Assembly: GCF_003402415.2 (NCBI RefSeq)
Contig: NZ_AP036014.1
Span: forward strand, 248,001-312,000
DNA: 64,000 nt
Direction of reading: 5' to 3'
Source: Cupidesulfovibrio sp000226255
GTDB lineage: Bacteria; Desulfobacterota; Desulfovibrionia; Desulfovibrionales; Desulfovibrionaceae
Shown piece by piece: positions 39,268-47,763 of the stretch. Each line of letters begins with the position of its first letter. Within the stretch, counting starts at the first letter, position 1. Both the position numbers and the translations under genes were made by a program. The notes under the pieces were generated by a model, which searched no databases, was not told where the DNA came from, and worked only from the letters and a program-made list of their open reading frames with translations.

Positions 39268-40797
39268 CTATTCGCCCTTCTTCTTGTGCGACGAGCGAAA
39301 ACGCACCCGCATGGGCGCGTGCTCGATGCGGAACATCTTGCGCAGGGCCTTTTCCACGTAGCGGGCATACGGCGTCTGGATGCGGTCGGCATCGTTGACG
39401 AAGAACACGAACGTGGGCGGGTTGGTCTCCGCCTGGGTGAGGTAGAAGAACTTGGGCCGCAGGCGGCGCACCACCGGGGGCTGGTGGCGGGTGAGCACTT
39501 CTTCCATGGCCCGGTTGAGCTGGCCGGTGCCCACGCGCACGTGGCACTCGGCGCGAATGCGCTCGGCCATGGCCAACACCGGGGCAAGCCCCTTGCCCGA
39601 CTTGGCGGAAACGTACAGCAGCGGCACGTGGGAGCAGAATTCCAGCATGCCCTTGAACGACGCCTCCAGGTCCGGCATCAGCTTGCGCGGCACCAGGTCG
39701 ATCTTGTTCACCAGCACCATGAACGGCGTCTTGCGTTCGTCCAGCAGGTCCACCAGGCGCTTGTCCTGCTGGGTGACGCCTTGCAGCGCGTCGAGCACCA
39801 GCAGGGTGACGTGGGCCTTGGTGGTGCTTTTGAGCGAGGCGTTGACGCTGAATCGCTCCACCGAATCGGTGATGCGCGAGCGGCGGCGCACCCCGGCGGT
39901 GTCCACGAAGGTGATGGTTTTGTCGCCCGACTCGAAGCTGACGTCTACGCTGTCGCGGGTGGTGCCCGCCAGATCGCTGACGATCATGCGCTGCTGGCCG
40001 GTAAGGGCGTTGACCAGCGACGACTTGCCCGCGTTGGGGCGGCCCAGCATGGCCAGGCGCAGGTGGGCGGGGTCGTAGGGAGGGCCTTTGGGTTCTGCGG
40101 CGGGTTCGCCGCCTTCTTCACCCTCGGCGCTGTCCGCGTCGTCTTTTGCACCGGAAAGGCCGAAATCGTCCTCGTTATTTGAATCCACGCCGTCGCCGTC
40201 TTCCGCGCCTTCTTCTTCAGGCTCGTCGGGCAGCATTTCGCGCATTTCGTCTTCCAGCACGCGCACGTTGTGCCCGTGCGCGGCGGAAACGGGCAGCAGC
40301 GGAAAGCCCAGGGCGTGGAATTCGGCGAGCATCTCGTCTTCGCGCTCCACGCCGTCCACCTTGTTCACCACCACCAGCACGGGTTTGCCCGCGCGGCGCA
40401 CGTGCGCGGCCAGGTGCTCGTCGAAGGGGGTCAGCCCGTCACGGCCGTCCACCACCAGGCAGATGCCCTCGGCCTCGGCCATGGCGGCTTCGGCCTGGCG
40501 CAGGATTTCCGCCTCGAAGCCGCGGATGCCTTCCGGCCCTTCGGCCACGGCGGCGTGGGCGTCCAGGGTGATGCCGCCGGTGTCCACGATGGCGAAGGTG
40601 CGCTTGCCGCGCGAGCGCACCTGGCCTTCCATGCGGTCTCGCGTGACGCCGGGCCGGTCGTGGGTGATGGCCCGGTTGGCGCGGATGAGCCGGTTGAACA
40701 GGGTGGATTTGCCCACGTTGGGGCGGCCCACCAGCGCGATCTTGGGCAGATGCGTGGTGACGGGCGCGGACGGGGCGGGGGGCTGGGCTATGGGCAT
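39268..40797 (-). CDS. der: Ribosome-associated double GTPase Der (EngA)
   Basis: The 509-residue GTPase assists 50S subunit assembly. It has two tandem G domains, with G1 motifs ALVGRPNVGKST (22-33) and AMLGRPNAGKSS (about 249-260), G3 motifs DTGG and DTAG, and G4 motifs NKVD and NKID. The C-terminal KH-like domain follows. Between the G domains lies an unusually acidic insert of about 50 residues (189-240, rich in Glu/Asp/Gly), longer than in E. coli Der. The ATG at 40797 was chosen because the G1 domain follows closely; only a weak AGAGAA lies upstream. The chain ends SSHKKKGE. Confidence 0.96.
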   Translation of the reverse strand: MPIAQPPAPSAPVTTHLPKIALVGRPNVGKSTLFNRLIRANRAITHDRPGVTRDRMEGQVRSRGKRTFAIVDTGGITLDAHAAVAEGPEGIRGFEAEILRQAEAAMAEAEGICLVVDGRDGLTPFDEHLAAHVRRAGKPVLVVVNKVDGVEREDEMLAEFHALGFPLLPVSAAHGHNVRVLEDEMREMLPDEPEEEGAEDGDGVDSNNEDDFGLSGAKDDADSAEGEEGGEPAAEPKGPPYDPAHLRLAMLGRPNAGKSSLVNALTGQQRMIVSDLAGTTRDSVDVSFESGDKTITFVDTAGVRRRSRITDSVERFSVNASLKSTTKAHVTLLVLDALQGVTQQDKRLVDLLDERKTPFMVLVNKIDLVPRKLMPDLEASFKGMLEFCSHVPLLYVSAKSGKGLAPVLAMAERIRAECHVRVGTGQLNRAMEEVLTRHQPPVVRRLRPKFFYLTQAETNPPTFVFFVNDADRIQTPYARYVEKALRKMFRIEHAPMRVRFRSSHKKKGE

Positions 40798-41377
40798 GGC
40801 GTTCTCTGACTGTGGGATGACATGGGATGACAGGAGGGCGGCAGGGCCGCCGCTGGGGCACAGCGTAGCCCGGCGGGGCGCGTCGCGCAATGCGGCACAC
40901 GGGGCCGGGCGGGTGCGTGCGGAAATTTTCGATGTGCCGGCGGTTGCAGCCGGGGCGCGGGCCTTGGGCGGCGCCTGCGCCGCTGTCTGGCGGGCGCGTT
41001 TACGATCGCCCGGCGAACTCTTGGCGAACGTTTGGCGATAGTTTGGAATGCCGGGCGCGTAACGGGAGTGTGCCCATTACCCCAAGCCCGGCATGATGGC
41101 AAGGACTAGATGCGGCGCGGGTGACGGCGCGCCCTGATGCCGCATGATGCGGTGTCGCCGTGGCGGTGCCGCGCTGCGCGGGATGGCTGGGGTAGCGGCG
41201 GGGCGGCAATCCGGCCCCATGCGTTGCACCGTTGGCCGAGTGCGGCTACATTGGCCGCCAAGGTGGCGCGGCTTCGAGCCCTGCCGGTAAGGTCTTGGGC
41301 CTTGCCGGGCAGGTCTTGTTGGACCGCGCATCGAACTCCCTCCGCTCCCCGTCCGCAAGCCCGCAGGAGGCGCATCC
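40798..41377. promoter_or_regulatory. Divergent region with phased GGCGAA repeats
   Basis: This 580-bp gap lies between der and the HTH-PBP regulator gene. GGCGAA, GGCGAA and GGCGAT occur at 41012, 41023 and 41033, each in a (T)TTGGCGA context. A partial GTTTGG follows at 41041, giving a period of 10-11 bp, one helical turn. A CCGCAT-G-ATGCGG dyad lies at 41140-41152. These look like stacked protein-binding sites on one face of the helix. No gene was recognised in the gap. Confidence 0.5.
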
Positions 41378-42394
41378 GTGAAGCAGCTGCTTTCCACCCG
41401 CGAGGTGGCCAAGGTGCTCGGCGTCAACGAGAAGATGGTCTACAGCCTGATCACCGAAAAGGGCCTTCCGGCCACCAAGGTGACCGGCAAGTGGCTGTTC
41501 CCCGCGCATCTGGTGGAACAGTGGCTGGAAAACAACACCGTGAACCATCCGGAGCGCGCGGGCGGGGCGGTGCAGCCGGGCGGCGGCGTGCTGGTGCTGG
41601 CGGGCAGCAACGACCTGCTGCTGGACAAGGCCATGGGCCTGTTCGCGGACTTGAACCCCGGCCACATCGCGGCCTTCGCCAACCTGGGCAGCCTGGGCGG
41701 CATCCGCGCCATGCGCGAGGGGCTGTGCCACATGGCGGCCAGCCACCTGATGGAGGGCGACCCCGGCGCGGACCACGCGGCGGAGCCCGCCCTTGCGTCT
41801 GCTGATACCCGGAGCGAAACACGGGGTGACAACCGGAGCGGCCGGGGCGGCGGCAAAGCCGTCCGCGACTATAATTTCAGCCATGCCCGGCGCGAGTTGG
41901 AAGAAGCCCCGGCAGTGGTCAATTTCTGCATCCGCGAGCAGGGCTATCTGGTGGCCCCCGGCAACCCCAGCGCCGTGCGCGACGCGGGCGACATCGTGCG
42001 CAAGGGTCTGCGGGTGGTCAACCGGCCGCTGGGCACGGGCACGCGGCTCTTGTTCGACACCGAGCTTGCCCGCGTGGGGGCGGACCCGGCCCGCATTCCC
42101 GGCTACGGCATCGAGGTGCGCCGCCATCTGGACGCGGGCATCGAGGTGCTGGCGGGCCGGGCCGCCGCCGCCCCCGGCATCCGTGCCGTGGCGGGGTTGC
42201 TGGGTCTGGGCTTCGTGCCGGTGCAGCGCGAGCGGTTCGACCTGCTGGTGCCGCGCGCCCGGTACTTCGACCGGGGGGTGCAGCTGTTTCTGGGCATGCT
42301 GGTGGACGCGCGTTTTCGTGCCTTGGCAGACGGCTTCGAGGGGTACGACCTGGCCAAGGCCGGGCGGGTGGTGTTTCCCGGCGACGCGCCCTAG
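41378..42394 (+). CDS. HTH plus PBP-like-domain transcriptional regulator
   Basis: The 338-residue regulator starts at GTG with AGGAGG about 8 nt upstream. Residues 1-55 (LLSTREVAKVLGVNEKMVYSLITEKGLPATKVTGKWLFPAHLVEQWLENN) are an excisionase/MerR-like HTH_17 domain. The rest is a periplasmic-binding-protein-like ligand domain (VLVLAGSNDLLLDKAMGLF, HLMEGD, REQGYLVAPGNP, GTGTRLLFD, GYDLAKAGRVVFPGD). This architecture is known from molybdate, tungstate or related oxyanion-responsive regulators. A roughly 45-residue insert near residues 125-170 is Gly/Arg/Ala-rich. Target genes are not obvious; the divergent der gene is an unlikely target. A strong terminator follows. Confidence 0.88.
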   Translation: MKQLLSTREVAKVLGVNEKMVYSLITEKGLPATKVTGKWLFPAHLVEQWLENNTVNHPERAGGAVQPGGGVLVLAGSNDLLLDKAMGLFADLNPGHIAAFANLGSLGGIRAMREGLCHMAASHLMEGDPGADHAAEPALASADTRSETRGDNRSGRGGGKAVRDYNFSHARRELEEAPAVVNFCIREQGYLVAPGNPSAVRDAGDIVRKGLRVVNRPLGTGTRLLFDTELARVGADPARIPGYGIEVRRHLDAGIEVLAGRAAAAPGIRAVAGLLGLGFVPVQRERFDLLVPRARYFDRGVQLFLGMLVDARFRALADGFEGYDLAKAGRVVFPGDAP

Positions 42395-42468
42395 GGGGGA
42401 CGGGACGCGGCATCGCTGGCGGGGGACGATCTTGCCCCGCGTGGCGAGGGCATGTTCCGCAAAACGCC

Positions 42469-42509
42469 AAGGGGCACTCCGGCTGTTGCCGGGGTGCCCC
42501 TTGTTTTTT
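42469..42509 (+). terminator. Rho-independent terminator of the HTH-PBP regulator
   Basis: AAGGGGCACTCCGGC (42469-42483), loop TGTT and GCCGGGGTGCCCCTT (42488-42502) form a 15-bp stem with one G-U pair, followed by G and six T (42504-42509). It may also serve the convergent marR gene. Confidence 0.93.
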
Positions 42510-42523
42510 GGATATGCGCGAGA

Positions 42524-43399
42524 TTATGCGTCGTGCTCGGCATCCGTCGTGAAAGCGTCAGGCGTGTCGGTGTCGCGGGCAGCGGTGTTGGAAGCTTCGG
42601 CTTCCAGCCCCTGGCCGCCGCGCGGACCATGCGGGCCGAACCCGTCGTGGCGTCCCCGGCCGCCCTGTCCGCCTTGCCCGGCCTGCCCGGCCTGCCCGCC
42701 ATGCCCCCGCCCTCCGTGCCCGCCCCGGCCATGGCCGCAGCGTCCACCGCGCCCCTCTTCCGCATCGGCGCGGGCTTCGGAACCATGCGCCGCGTGGCGG
42801 CAGCCCTGGCCGTGCGGGCCGTGCCCGTGGGGACCATGCCCATGGCGTCCGCCGTGCCCGCCTTCAACCTCGGTGTCCTCGCTCCCGCAGCAACCATGAC
42901 GCCCCCGGCCCCGGCCATGTCCATGACCGCCCGTGCGGCGGCATGCGCCGTCATCGCCTTCCCTGGCCTCCAGCGAGGCGATGAGCTTGTCCAGCAGCCC
43001 GGAAAGGGCCGCCTGCTCCTCGTCCGACAGTCCGGCCAGGGTGGCCTCGGCCGCGTCCTTGCGGGCCTGGCGCACCTCGTCCACCATGGCCCGCCCCTTT
43101 TCGGTCAGGAACACGGCGCTCATGCGCTGGTCTTCCTCGTGGCGGCGGCGTTCGATGCTGCCGTCGCGCGAGAGCTTGTCCAGCAGTTCGCTGAGCGAGG
43201 GGGGCTGCACGCGCAGCAGGGCGGCCAGGTCGCGCGGGCTTTGTCCGTCCTGCTCGGCCAGCAGGGCCAGAACCCGGCCCTGCCCGCGATGCGCGCCGCC
43301 GCGCCCCCCGTGTGGGCCGTGCGGGCCGTGGCCCCGGTGCAGCAGGTTCATGCAGTAGTGCAGTTGGTGGAACAGCTTTTCGGTGTTGGAAATATTCAT
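42524..43399 (-). CDS. MarR-family regulator with a long His/Gly-rich tail
   Basis: The 291-residue protein has a MarR winged-helix core in residues 1-145. The recognition region is QSPRDLAALLRVQPPSLSELLDKLSRDGSIERRRHEEDQRMSAVFLTEKG, and the dimer helices follow. An extra HRGHGPHGPHGGRGGAHRGQG insert sits before the HTH. From about 150 to 291 the chain is a low-complexity Gly/His/Arg tail with scattered Cys (HGHGRGRGRHGCC, HGHGPHGHGPHGQGCRHAAHG) that looks able to bind nickel, zinc or copper. CAAGGAG precedes the ATG. Two matching operators (43421-43438 and 43478-43495) lie just upstream, so autoregulation is very likely. Whether metal is the signal is inference. Confidence 0.9.
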   Translation of the reverse strand: MNISNTEKLFHQLHYCMNLLHRGHGPHGPHGGRGGAHRGQGRVLALLAEQDGQSPRDLAALLRVQPPSLSELLDKLSRDGSIERRRHEEDQRMSAVFLTEKGRAMVDEVRQARKDAAEATLAGLSDEEQAALSGLLDKLIASLEAREGDDGACRRTGGHGHGRGRGRHGCCGSEDTEVEGGHGGRHGHGPHGHGPHGQGCRHAAHGSEARADAEEGRGGRCGHGRGGHGGRGHGGQAGQAGQGGQGGRGRHDGFGPHGPRGGQGLEAEASNTAARDTDTPDAFTTDAEHDA

Positions 43400-43420
43400 G
43401 TGCGTCTCCTTGATTGCTTT

Positions 43421-43495
43421 TTGTTAGGTGCCTAACAAGCTGGATATAGGCACCCGGCGGGCGAGGTCAAGGAGAATTTGTTAGGTGCCGAAACA
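43421..43495 (-). promoter_or_regulatory. Two MarR-type operators
   Basis: TTGTTAGGTGCCTAACAA at 43421-43438 is an 18-bp palindrome (TTGTTAGG-TG-CCTAACAA). A second site at 43478-43495, TTGTTAGGTGCCGAAACA, shares the first 12 bases and is a degraded palindrome. Their centres are 57 bp apart. Both lie between the marR start and the end of the next upstream gene, spanning the probable marR promoter. Confidence 0.85.
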
Positions 43496-43517
43496 TTTTT
43501 GCGCGGCGCAGGGAATG

Positions 43518-43554
43518 CACGAAGCCCCCGGCTGTCGCAACCGGGGGCTTCGTG
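43518..43554 (-). terminator. Terminator of the M15-M99 peptidase operon
   Basis: CACGAAGCCCCCGG (43518-43531), a 9-nt loop and CCGGGGGCTTCGTG (43541-43554) make a perfect 14-bp stem about 29 bp past the M99 gene's stop. No strong T-run follows on the minus strand. Confidence 0.75.
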
Positions 43555-43582
43555 GAGTTCTTCAGGGTGTTGCAGAAAGAGG

Positions 43583-45124
43583 CTAATACCCCAGCAGGCT
43601 TTCCCGCCCGGCCACCGACGGCCGCATGTCGCGCTTGCCGGGCTTGGCCCCACCTTCAAAGCGCACCAGGATCATGCCCGCGAACTTTTCGCCCCGGTAC
43701 ACTTCCACCCGGTAGATGTTGCCGGACTTGTCGATGGAAAAGCGGTTCTGGAAGTCCTTTTTCTTGATGGGCACGTTGCATTCGCTGTCGTCGCGCGCGT
43801 CGGGGCGGGCCACCTGCGCGCCGATGGCGTTGACGCGAAAGCCGTCCACGGGGTGCACGGTGAAGGTGTCGCGTACGGTGACCATCCGGCCGAAGGGCAC
43901 GGTGAGCTTGCGGCCGTCCACGTCCAGCGAGAGCGCGCCGGGGCCGTCGGTGTATTCGCGCCACTCGGGGGTGATGCGCGTCAGCGCCCGGTTGCCGTAG
44001 AACACCCGGTAGCCGTCGTCCTCGTCCACCACGGCCAGGATGGGCTTGGTGGCGGTGAAGGAGACCTTTTCGCCCTTCTTGAGCGGGATGTACCCCAGCG
44101 ATGCGCGCACGTCGTCCAGCGGCAGGTACAGCCGCTGGTCGAAGAAGGCCACGGCCACGTCGCTTTCCAGCGCGGCCAGCACGCCGCGCGGGGTCATGGC
44201 GAAGTCGCGCCGAAAGCCCACGCCCATCTGGCGCAGGAACGATTCCAGCACCCGCAGGTGGTAGTAGGCGCGCTGTTCGGTGGAAAAGTCCTTGCTGGCC
44301 TCTATGCCGAAGGCGGGCTTGCCGTGGCGGATGGCGAAGAAGGTCAGGGTCTTCTCCATCTCGTGGTCGCCTTCGGCGGTGCGGGTGTTCTTCAGGTGGT
44401 ATTCGTGCATCGGGCTCAGCAGGCCGCCGTTGGCCTCGCGCACGGCTTTCTGGCCCATGGCGGCAAGGTCTCCGTGGCGTGCGCCGGGCAGGGATGCCTG
44501 GTCGATGATCACGCTTTGCCCCCAGCGCATGGGATTGCGCATGGGGCCTTCGTTCTTGGGCCGGTAGAACCCGCTGCCGTCGTGCAGGTTCAGGATGATG
44601 TCCACCTGCTTGTCGAGGATGATGTCCTTGATGCGGCAGACGGTGTCGTATTCCGGGTCGTCCTTGCGCAGGGCGGCGAACTTGCGGTTCATGTCGCCGC
44701 TGGGGCCGCGCGAGCGCTTGACCATGCTGGGAAAGTTGAGGTTGGGCACCACCCACACCGAGCCATTGGTGATGGCGTAGTGGGTGACCAGCAGCGACGC
44801 GGCGGAAAAGCCGCCCGGTTCGTCGCCCTGGATGCCGCCCACCACCAGCACGGTGGGGCCGCTGCCGGTGCCGAGCTTGTACAGGGTGAAGTCCAGTTCG
44901 GTGTGGCGGGCCGGGGCCTTGGCGAGATCGGCGGCAGTGCTGACGGCGGGCACGGGGCTGGCCGAGGCCACGGCCTGCGTCGTGGCGGGCCGCTTGGCCT
45001 GGGCGGGTGAAGTCGCCAGCGCGGGCGCGGCATGCAGGCAGAGCAGCGCGGCAAGACAGTACAGCCAGGGGCGGACGCCGTGGCGGTGCGCGGTGGAGCG
45101 CGGTGCGGTGCGGTGCGTCATCAT
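43583..45124 (-). CDS. M14/M99-family peptidoglycan carboxypeptidase (Csd4-like)
   Basis: The 513-residue exported zinc peptidase starts MMTHRTAP, with a signal peptide whose hydrophobic core is WLYCLAALLCLHAAPALA. The zinc ligands read Q99 and E102 in GGIQGDEPGG and H181 in LNLHDGSGF. Gln in place of the first His is the hallmark of Helicobacter Csd4, a D,L-carboxypeptidase that trims peptidoglycan tripeptides and sets helical cell shape. The C-terminal part carries the extra domains expected of that family (AKPILAVVDEDDGYRVFYGNRAL and onward). Its ATG overlaps the stop of the upstream M15 peptidase gene (ATGATGA), so the two are coupled. A role in vibrioid curvature is inferred. Confidence 0.88.
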   Translation of the reverse strand: MMTHRTAPRSTAHRHGVRPWLYCLAALLCLHAAPALATSPAQAKRPATTQAVASASPVPAVSTAADLAKAPARHTELDFTLYKLGTGSGPTVLVVGGIQGDEPGGFSAASLLVTHYAITNGSVWVVPNLNFPSMVKRSRGPSGDMNRKFAALRKDDPEYDTVCRIKDIILDKQVDIILNLHDGSGFYRPKNEGPMRNPMRWGQSVIIDQASLPGARHGDLAAMGQKAVREANGGLLSPMHEYHLKNTRTAEGDHEMEKTLTFFAIRHGKPAFGIEASKDFSTEQRAYYHLRVLESFLRQMGVGFRRDFAMTPRGVLAALESDVAVAFFDQRLYLPLDDVRASLGYIPLKKGEKVSFTATKPILAVVDEDDGYRVFYGNRALTRITPEWREYTDGPGALSLDVDGRKLTVPFGRMVTVRDTFTVHPVDGFRVNAIGAQVARPDARDDSECNVPIKKKDFQNRFSIDKSGNIYRVEVYRGEKFAGMILVRFEGGAKPGKRDMRPSVAGRESLLGY

Positions 45125-46152
45125 GCGGTGGCGACCTTGATGTGCCAGGGCTCGAAGCGGACCCCCAGCATGTTGTCCTGCGGGTAGCGCAGGGTGATGT
45201 AGCCCAGTTCCTCCAGCCGCGCGAACACCGGCGTGGTGGTGAATGCCGAGGTGAAGTTGCGCGCGCCGTAGCCGCGCTGCCCCACGTCGAAGTCGCCTAT
45301 GCCGTGGAACGAATACCCCGGCGGGGCCAGCGAGCGCGAGGCCAGCGACAGGTTGCCGCCGTTGGTGGCGGCCTTGGTGAGAAACAGGTGGAACTGCTTC
45401 ATGATGCCGCGCACGCCGGATGTCAGCACCACGTCCTCGCCCAACAGGCGGCGGATGGTTTCCCAGGTGGCGCGCGACTCGCCCTGGTAGACGTAGTTGC
45501 CCATGCCCGGCACCTTGTACACCTCGCGGGCGGGGATGGTGGCCGTCAGCGAGTTCAGCGGCTTCATGCCCATGAACCCGTAGGCGGATGCGTCGGCGTG
45601 GAAGAGTTCGTCGATGAGGGCCAGTTCCTGCGGGCTGAAGGCCCCCACGGCCGGGTAGCCGCGCGCGATGCGCACCGCCTCGTCGAAACCGAGCAGGTAG
45701 AAGAAGCCGTGCCCCACGGTGCGTTCCAGTCGGCCCAGCCTGTCGGTGGCGGCGCGCAGTGCGGGCATGCGCTGCGGCGGCAGAAGGATGTCGCTGGCGT
45801 GGGGACTGTCGAACCGGCGCATCTTGGAAAGGTAGTCGCGCAAGGCGGCGTCGAGGTTCGGCGAGGTATCGGCGTCGTCGGCCACCGGCATTTGCTGGGC
45901 GGCCAGGTCGTCGTCGAGGGGGGGGCTGGAACCTTTGGCGCCGGGCACGGGCTGGCCGGACGGGGCATGGGAAGGCCCGGCGCCCGATGCGCCCGATGCG
46001 CCCGATGCGATTGGCGGGGACGTGGCGGACCCCAGGGGGCCGCCGCCGCGCCGCAGGGCGGGGCGTACGGTTGGCCCGGCAAGGGCGGAACCCATGGCGG
46101 CCAGGTGCAGCGCACACGCGCACGCGGCGATGAGAAACCGTCGTCTGTTCAT
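45121..46152 (-). CDS. M15 (VanY/DacB-like) D-Ala-D-Ala-type carboxypeptidase
   Basis: The 343-residue exported protein begins MNRRRFLIAACACALHLAAMGSALA, a likely Tat signal with the RRRFL motif. A Gly/Ser/Pro-rich linker follows to about 75. The C-terminal LAS-type metallopeptidase domain has zinc ligands SFHGIGDFD (H283, D289) and EPWH (E334, H337), with TSGVRG upstream, matching M15 carboxypeptidases that trim peptidoglycan stem peptides in the periplasm. It is the first gene of a coupled pair with the M99 peptidase, so the two probably act in sequence on the same stem peptides (penta/tetra then tri to di). A long upstream gap contains the next gene's promoter. Confidence 0.85.
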   Translation of the reverse strand: MNRRRFLIAACACALHLAAMGSALAGPTVRPALRRGGGPLGSATSPPIASGASGASGAGPSHAPSGQPVPGAKGSSPPLDDDLAAQQMPVADDADTSPNLDAALRDYLSKMRRFDSPHASDILLPPQRMPALRAATDRLGRLERTVGHGFFYLLGFDEAVRIARGYPAVGAFSPQELALIDELFHADASAYGFMGMKPLNSLTATIPAREVYKVPGMGNYVYQGESRATWETIRRLLGEDVVLTSGVRGIMKQFHLFLTKAATNGGNLSLASRSLAPPGYSFHGIGDFDVGQRGYGARNFTSAFTTTPVFARLEELGYITLRYPQDNMLGVRFEPWHIKVATA

Positions 46153-46632
46153 GTGCCCGTTGCGTATCCCCGAAAGTATGTCCCCGATGCCCAAGGCATA
46201 ACGCGGCGTTGTCCCGGCGCGGCATGGCCGTCCGGTGGCTTTGGCGACTGCGGCGTCTTCGGCGGGCGCAGTCCGGTTTGGTCCGGTCCCCTCCGGTCTG
46301 CGGCGGCCCGCACCGGGGGAACCGTATCCGAAAAACGGGCGGAACTCAAAGGGCGGGCGTGGTCCCGTGCGCGCCGGACGCACGGCGGCCGTCATGCCGG
46401 AACCTTTCATCCGCTCCCCGTCCTCCTGCCCCGCCGCGTCTTGACCTTGCCGGGTGGCTTGATTAGCGTGGCACGTCTTCACTCCACGCGGCGCGCCGGG
46501 GGCCCGGCGCGCGAGAACCGTCACCACCAAGGCGCGGCCGTGCCGCCAACGCTGGCCGCAACGCGCCCGCCAGCGCGGCCCGCCAACATGCCCTGACACA
46601 CGCGGGGCGCATCATTCCGAGAGGTAGGAACA
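46153..46632 (+). promoter_or_regulatory. Divergent region with ilvE promoter and hairpin
   Basis: This 480-bp gap lies between the peptidase pair and ilvE. TTGACC (46441-46446) and TAGCGT (46464-46469) are spaced 17 bp apart and are a candidate ilvE promoter; the rRNA promoter here also uses TTGACC. A strong hairpin GCGCGCCGGG-GG-CCCGGCGCGC lies at 46491-46512 in the predicted leader. No leader-peptide with Leu/Ile/Val codon runs was recognised. Confidence 0.5.
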
Positions 46633-47556
46633 ATGGTCCAGAAAGCGGAAACCATCTGGTTTGACGGCAAGCAGGTGCCCTGGGACGAAGCCAACGTGCA
46701 CGTGCTCACCCACACCCTGCATTACGGCGTGGGCGTGTTCGAGGGCATTCGTGCGTACAAGTGCGCCGACGGCGGGTCCGCCGTGTTCCGCCTGCGCGAG
46801 CACATGCAGCGCCTGCTGAACTCGGCCAAGATCCTGCGCATGGTCATTCCCTACACCGTCGACCAACTCGTGGACGCCGTGGAAGAAACCCTGAAGCGCA
46901 ACAAGCTGGCCGAAGGCTACATCCGCCCCCTGTCGTTCGTGGGCGCGGGGGCCATGGGCGTGTACCCCGGCGACAACCCGGTGCAGACCATCATCGCCAC
47001 CTGGCCGTGGGGCGCCTATCTTGGCGCAGAGGCGCTGGAACACGGCATCCGCGTCAAGACCAGCTCGTTCTGCCGCCACCACGTCAACGCCATGATGACC
47101 AAGGCCAAGGCCTGCGGCAACTACGTGAACTCGGTGCTGGCCAAGATGGAGGCCAAGGCCGACGGCTACGATGAAGGCCTGATGCTGGACACCCAGGGCT
47201 ATGTTTCCGAGGCCACGGGCGAAAACATCTTCATCGTGCGCGGCAAGCTCATCAAGACCACCCCGCTCACCTCGGTGCTTGACGGCATCACCCGCAACAG
47301 CCTGATCACCCTGGCCCGCGAACTGGGCTACGAAGTGGTGGAACAGCAGTTCACCCGCGACGAACTGTACATCGCCGACGAGGCGTTCTTCTGCGGCACC
47401 GCCGCCGAACTGACGCCCATCCGCGAGGTGGACCTGCGCGTCATCGGCCAGGGCACCGCCGGTCCGGTGACCAAGCACCTGCAGGGCGAGTACTTCAAGG
47501 CCGTGAAGGGTGAAAACCCGGCCTACGCCCACTGGCTGCACCGCTATACCATCTAG
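46633..47556 (+). CDS. ilvE: Branched-chain amino acid aminotransferase
   Basis: The 307-residue fold-type IV PLP enzyme interconverts branched-chain 2-oxo acids and Val, Leu and Ile using glutamate. Motifs are HTLHYGVGVFEGIRAY, YIRPLSFVGAGAMG, the PLP lysine K159 in TKAKACGNYVNS, YVSEATGENIFIVR, SVLDGITRNSLI and ADEAFFCGTAAELTPIREVD. Length and motifs match IlvE closely. GAGAGGTAGGA lies just before the ATG. It is transcribed alone, with a candidate promoter about 165 bp upstream and a 14-bp hairpin downstream. Confidence 0.96.
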   Translation: MVQKAETIWFDGKQVPWDEANVHVLTHTLHYGVGVFEGIRAYKCADGGSAVFRLREHMQRLLNSAKILRMVIPYTVDQLVDAVEETLKRNKLAEGYIRPLSFVGAGAMGVYPGDNPVQTIIATWPWGAYLGAEALEHGIRVKTSSFCRHHVNAMMTKAKACGNYVNSVLAKMEAKADGYDEGLMLDTQGYVSEATGENIFIVRGKLIKTTPLTSVLDGITRNSLITLARELGYEVVEQQFTRDELYIADEAFFCGTAAELTPIREVDLRVIGQGTAGPVTKHLQGEYFKAVKGENPAYAHWLHRYTI

Positions 47557-47574
47557 GGTCCGTCCGTGTATGAT

Positions 47575-47609
47575 CGCCGCACGCCGGGCACCCGTCCCGG
47601 CGTGCGGCG
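47575..47609 (+). terminator. Hairpin terminator after ilvE
   Basis: CGCCGCACGCCGGG (47575-47588), a 7-nt loop and CCCGGCGTGCGGCG (47596-47609) form a perfect 14-bp stem 18 nt after the ilvE stop. Only a weak T content follows. Confidence 0.7.
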
Positions 47610-47763
47610 TGCGTTACGGCCCCAGCTAGCCCGGAAAACCTGGAATCGCCCGTAGCGCACCGCGTTTACTGCCCCACGGCACGCACCAACCCGCGCCCCG
47701 TCCGGCGTCCCGTCCTTCCGCGCGAAGGCGGGCGGGACAGGTGGCGCAGCAGGCCCGCACTTC

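Noticed and set aside
47557..47763. A 4.5S/SRP RNA gene in front of dnaX, where one is sometimes found
   Set aside because: The conserved CAGG...GGAA...AGCAG tetraloop region was not found on either strand of this gap.
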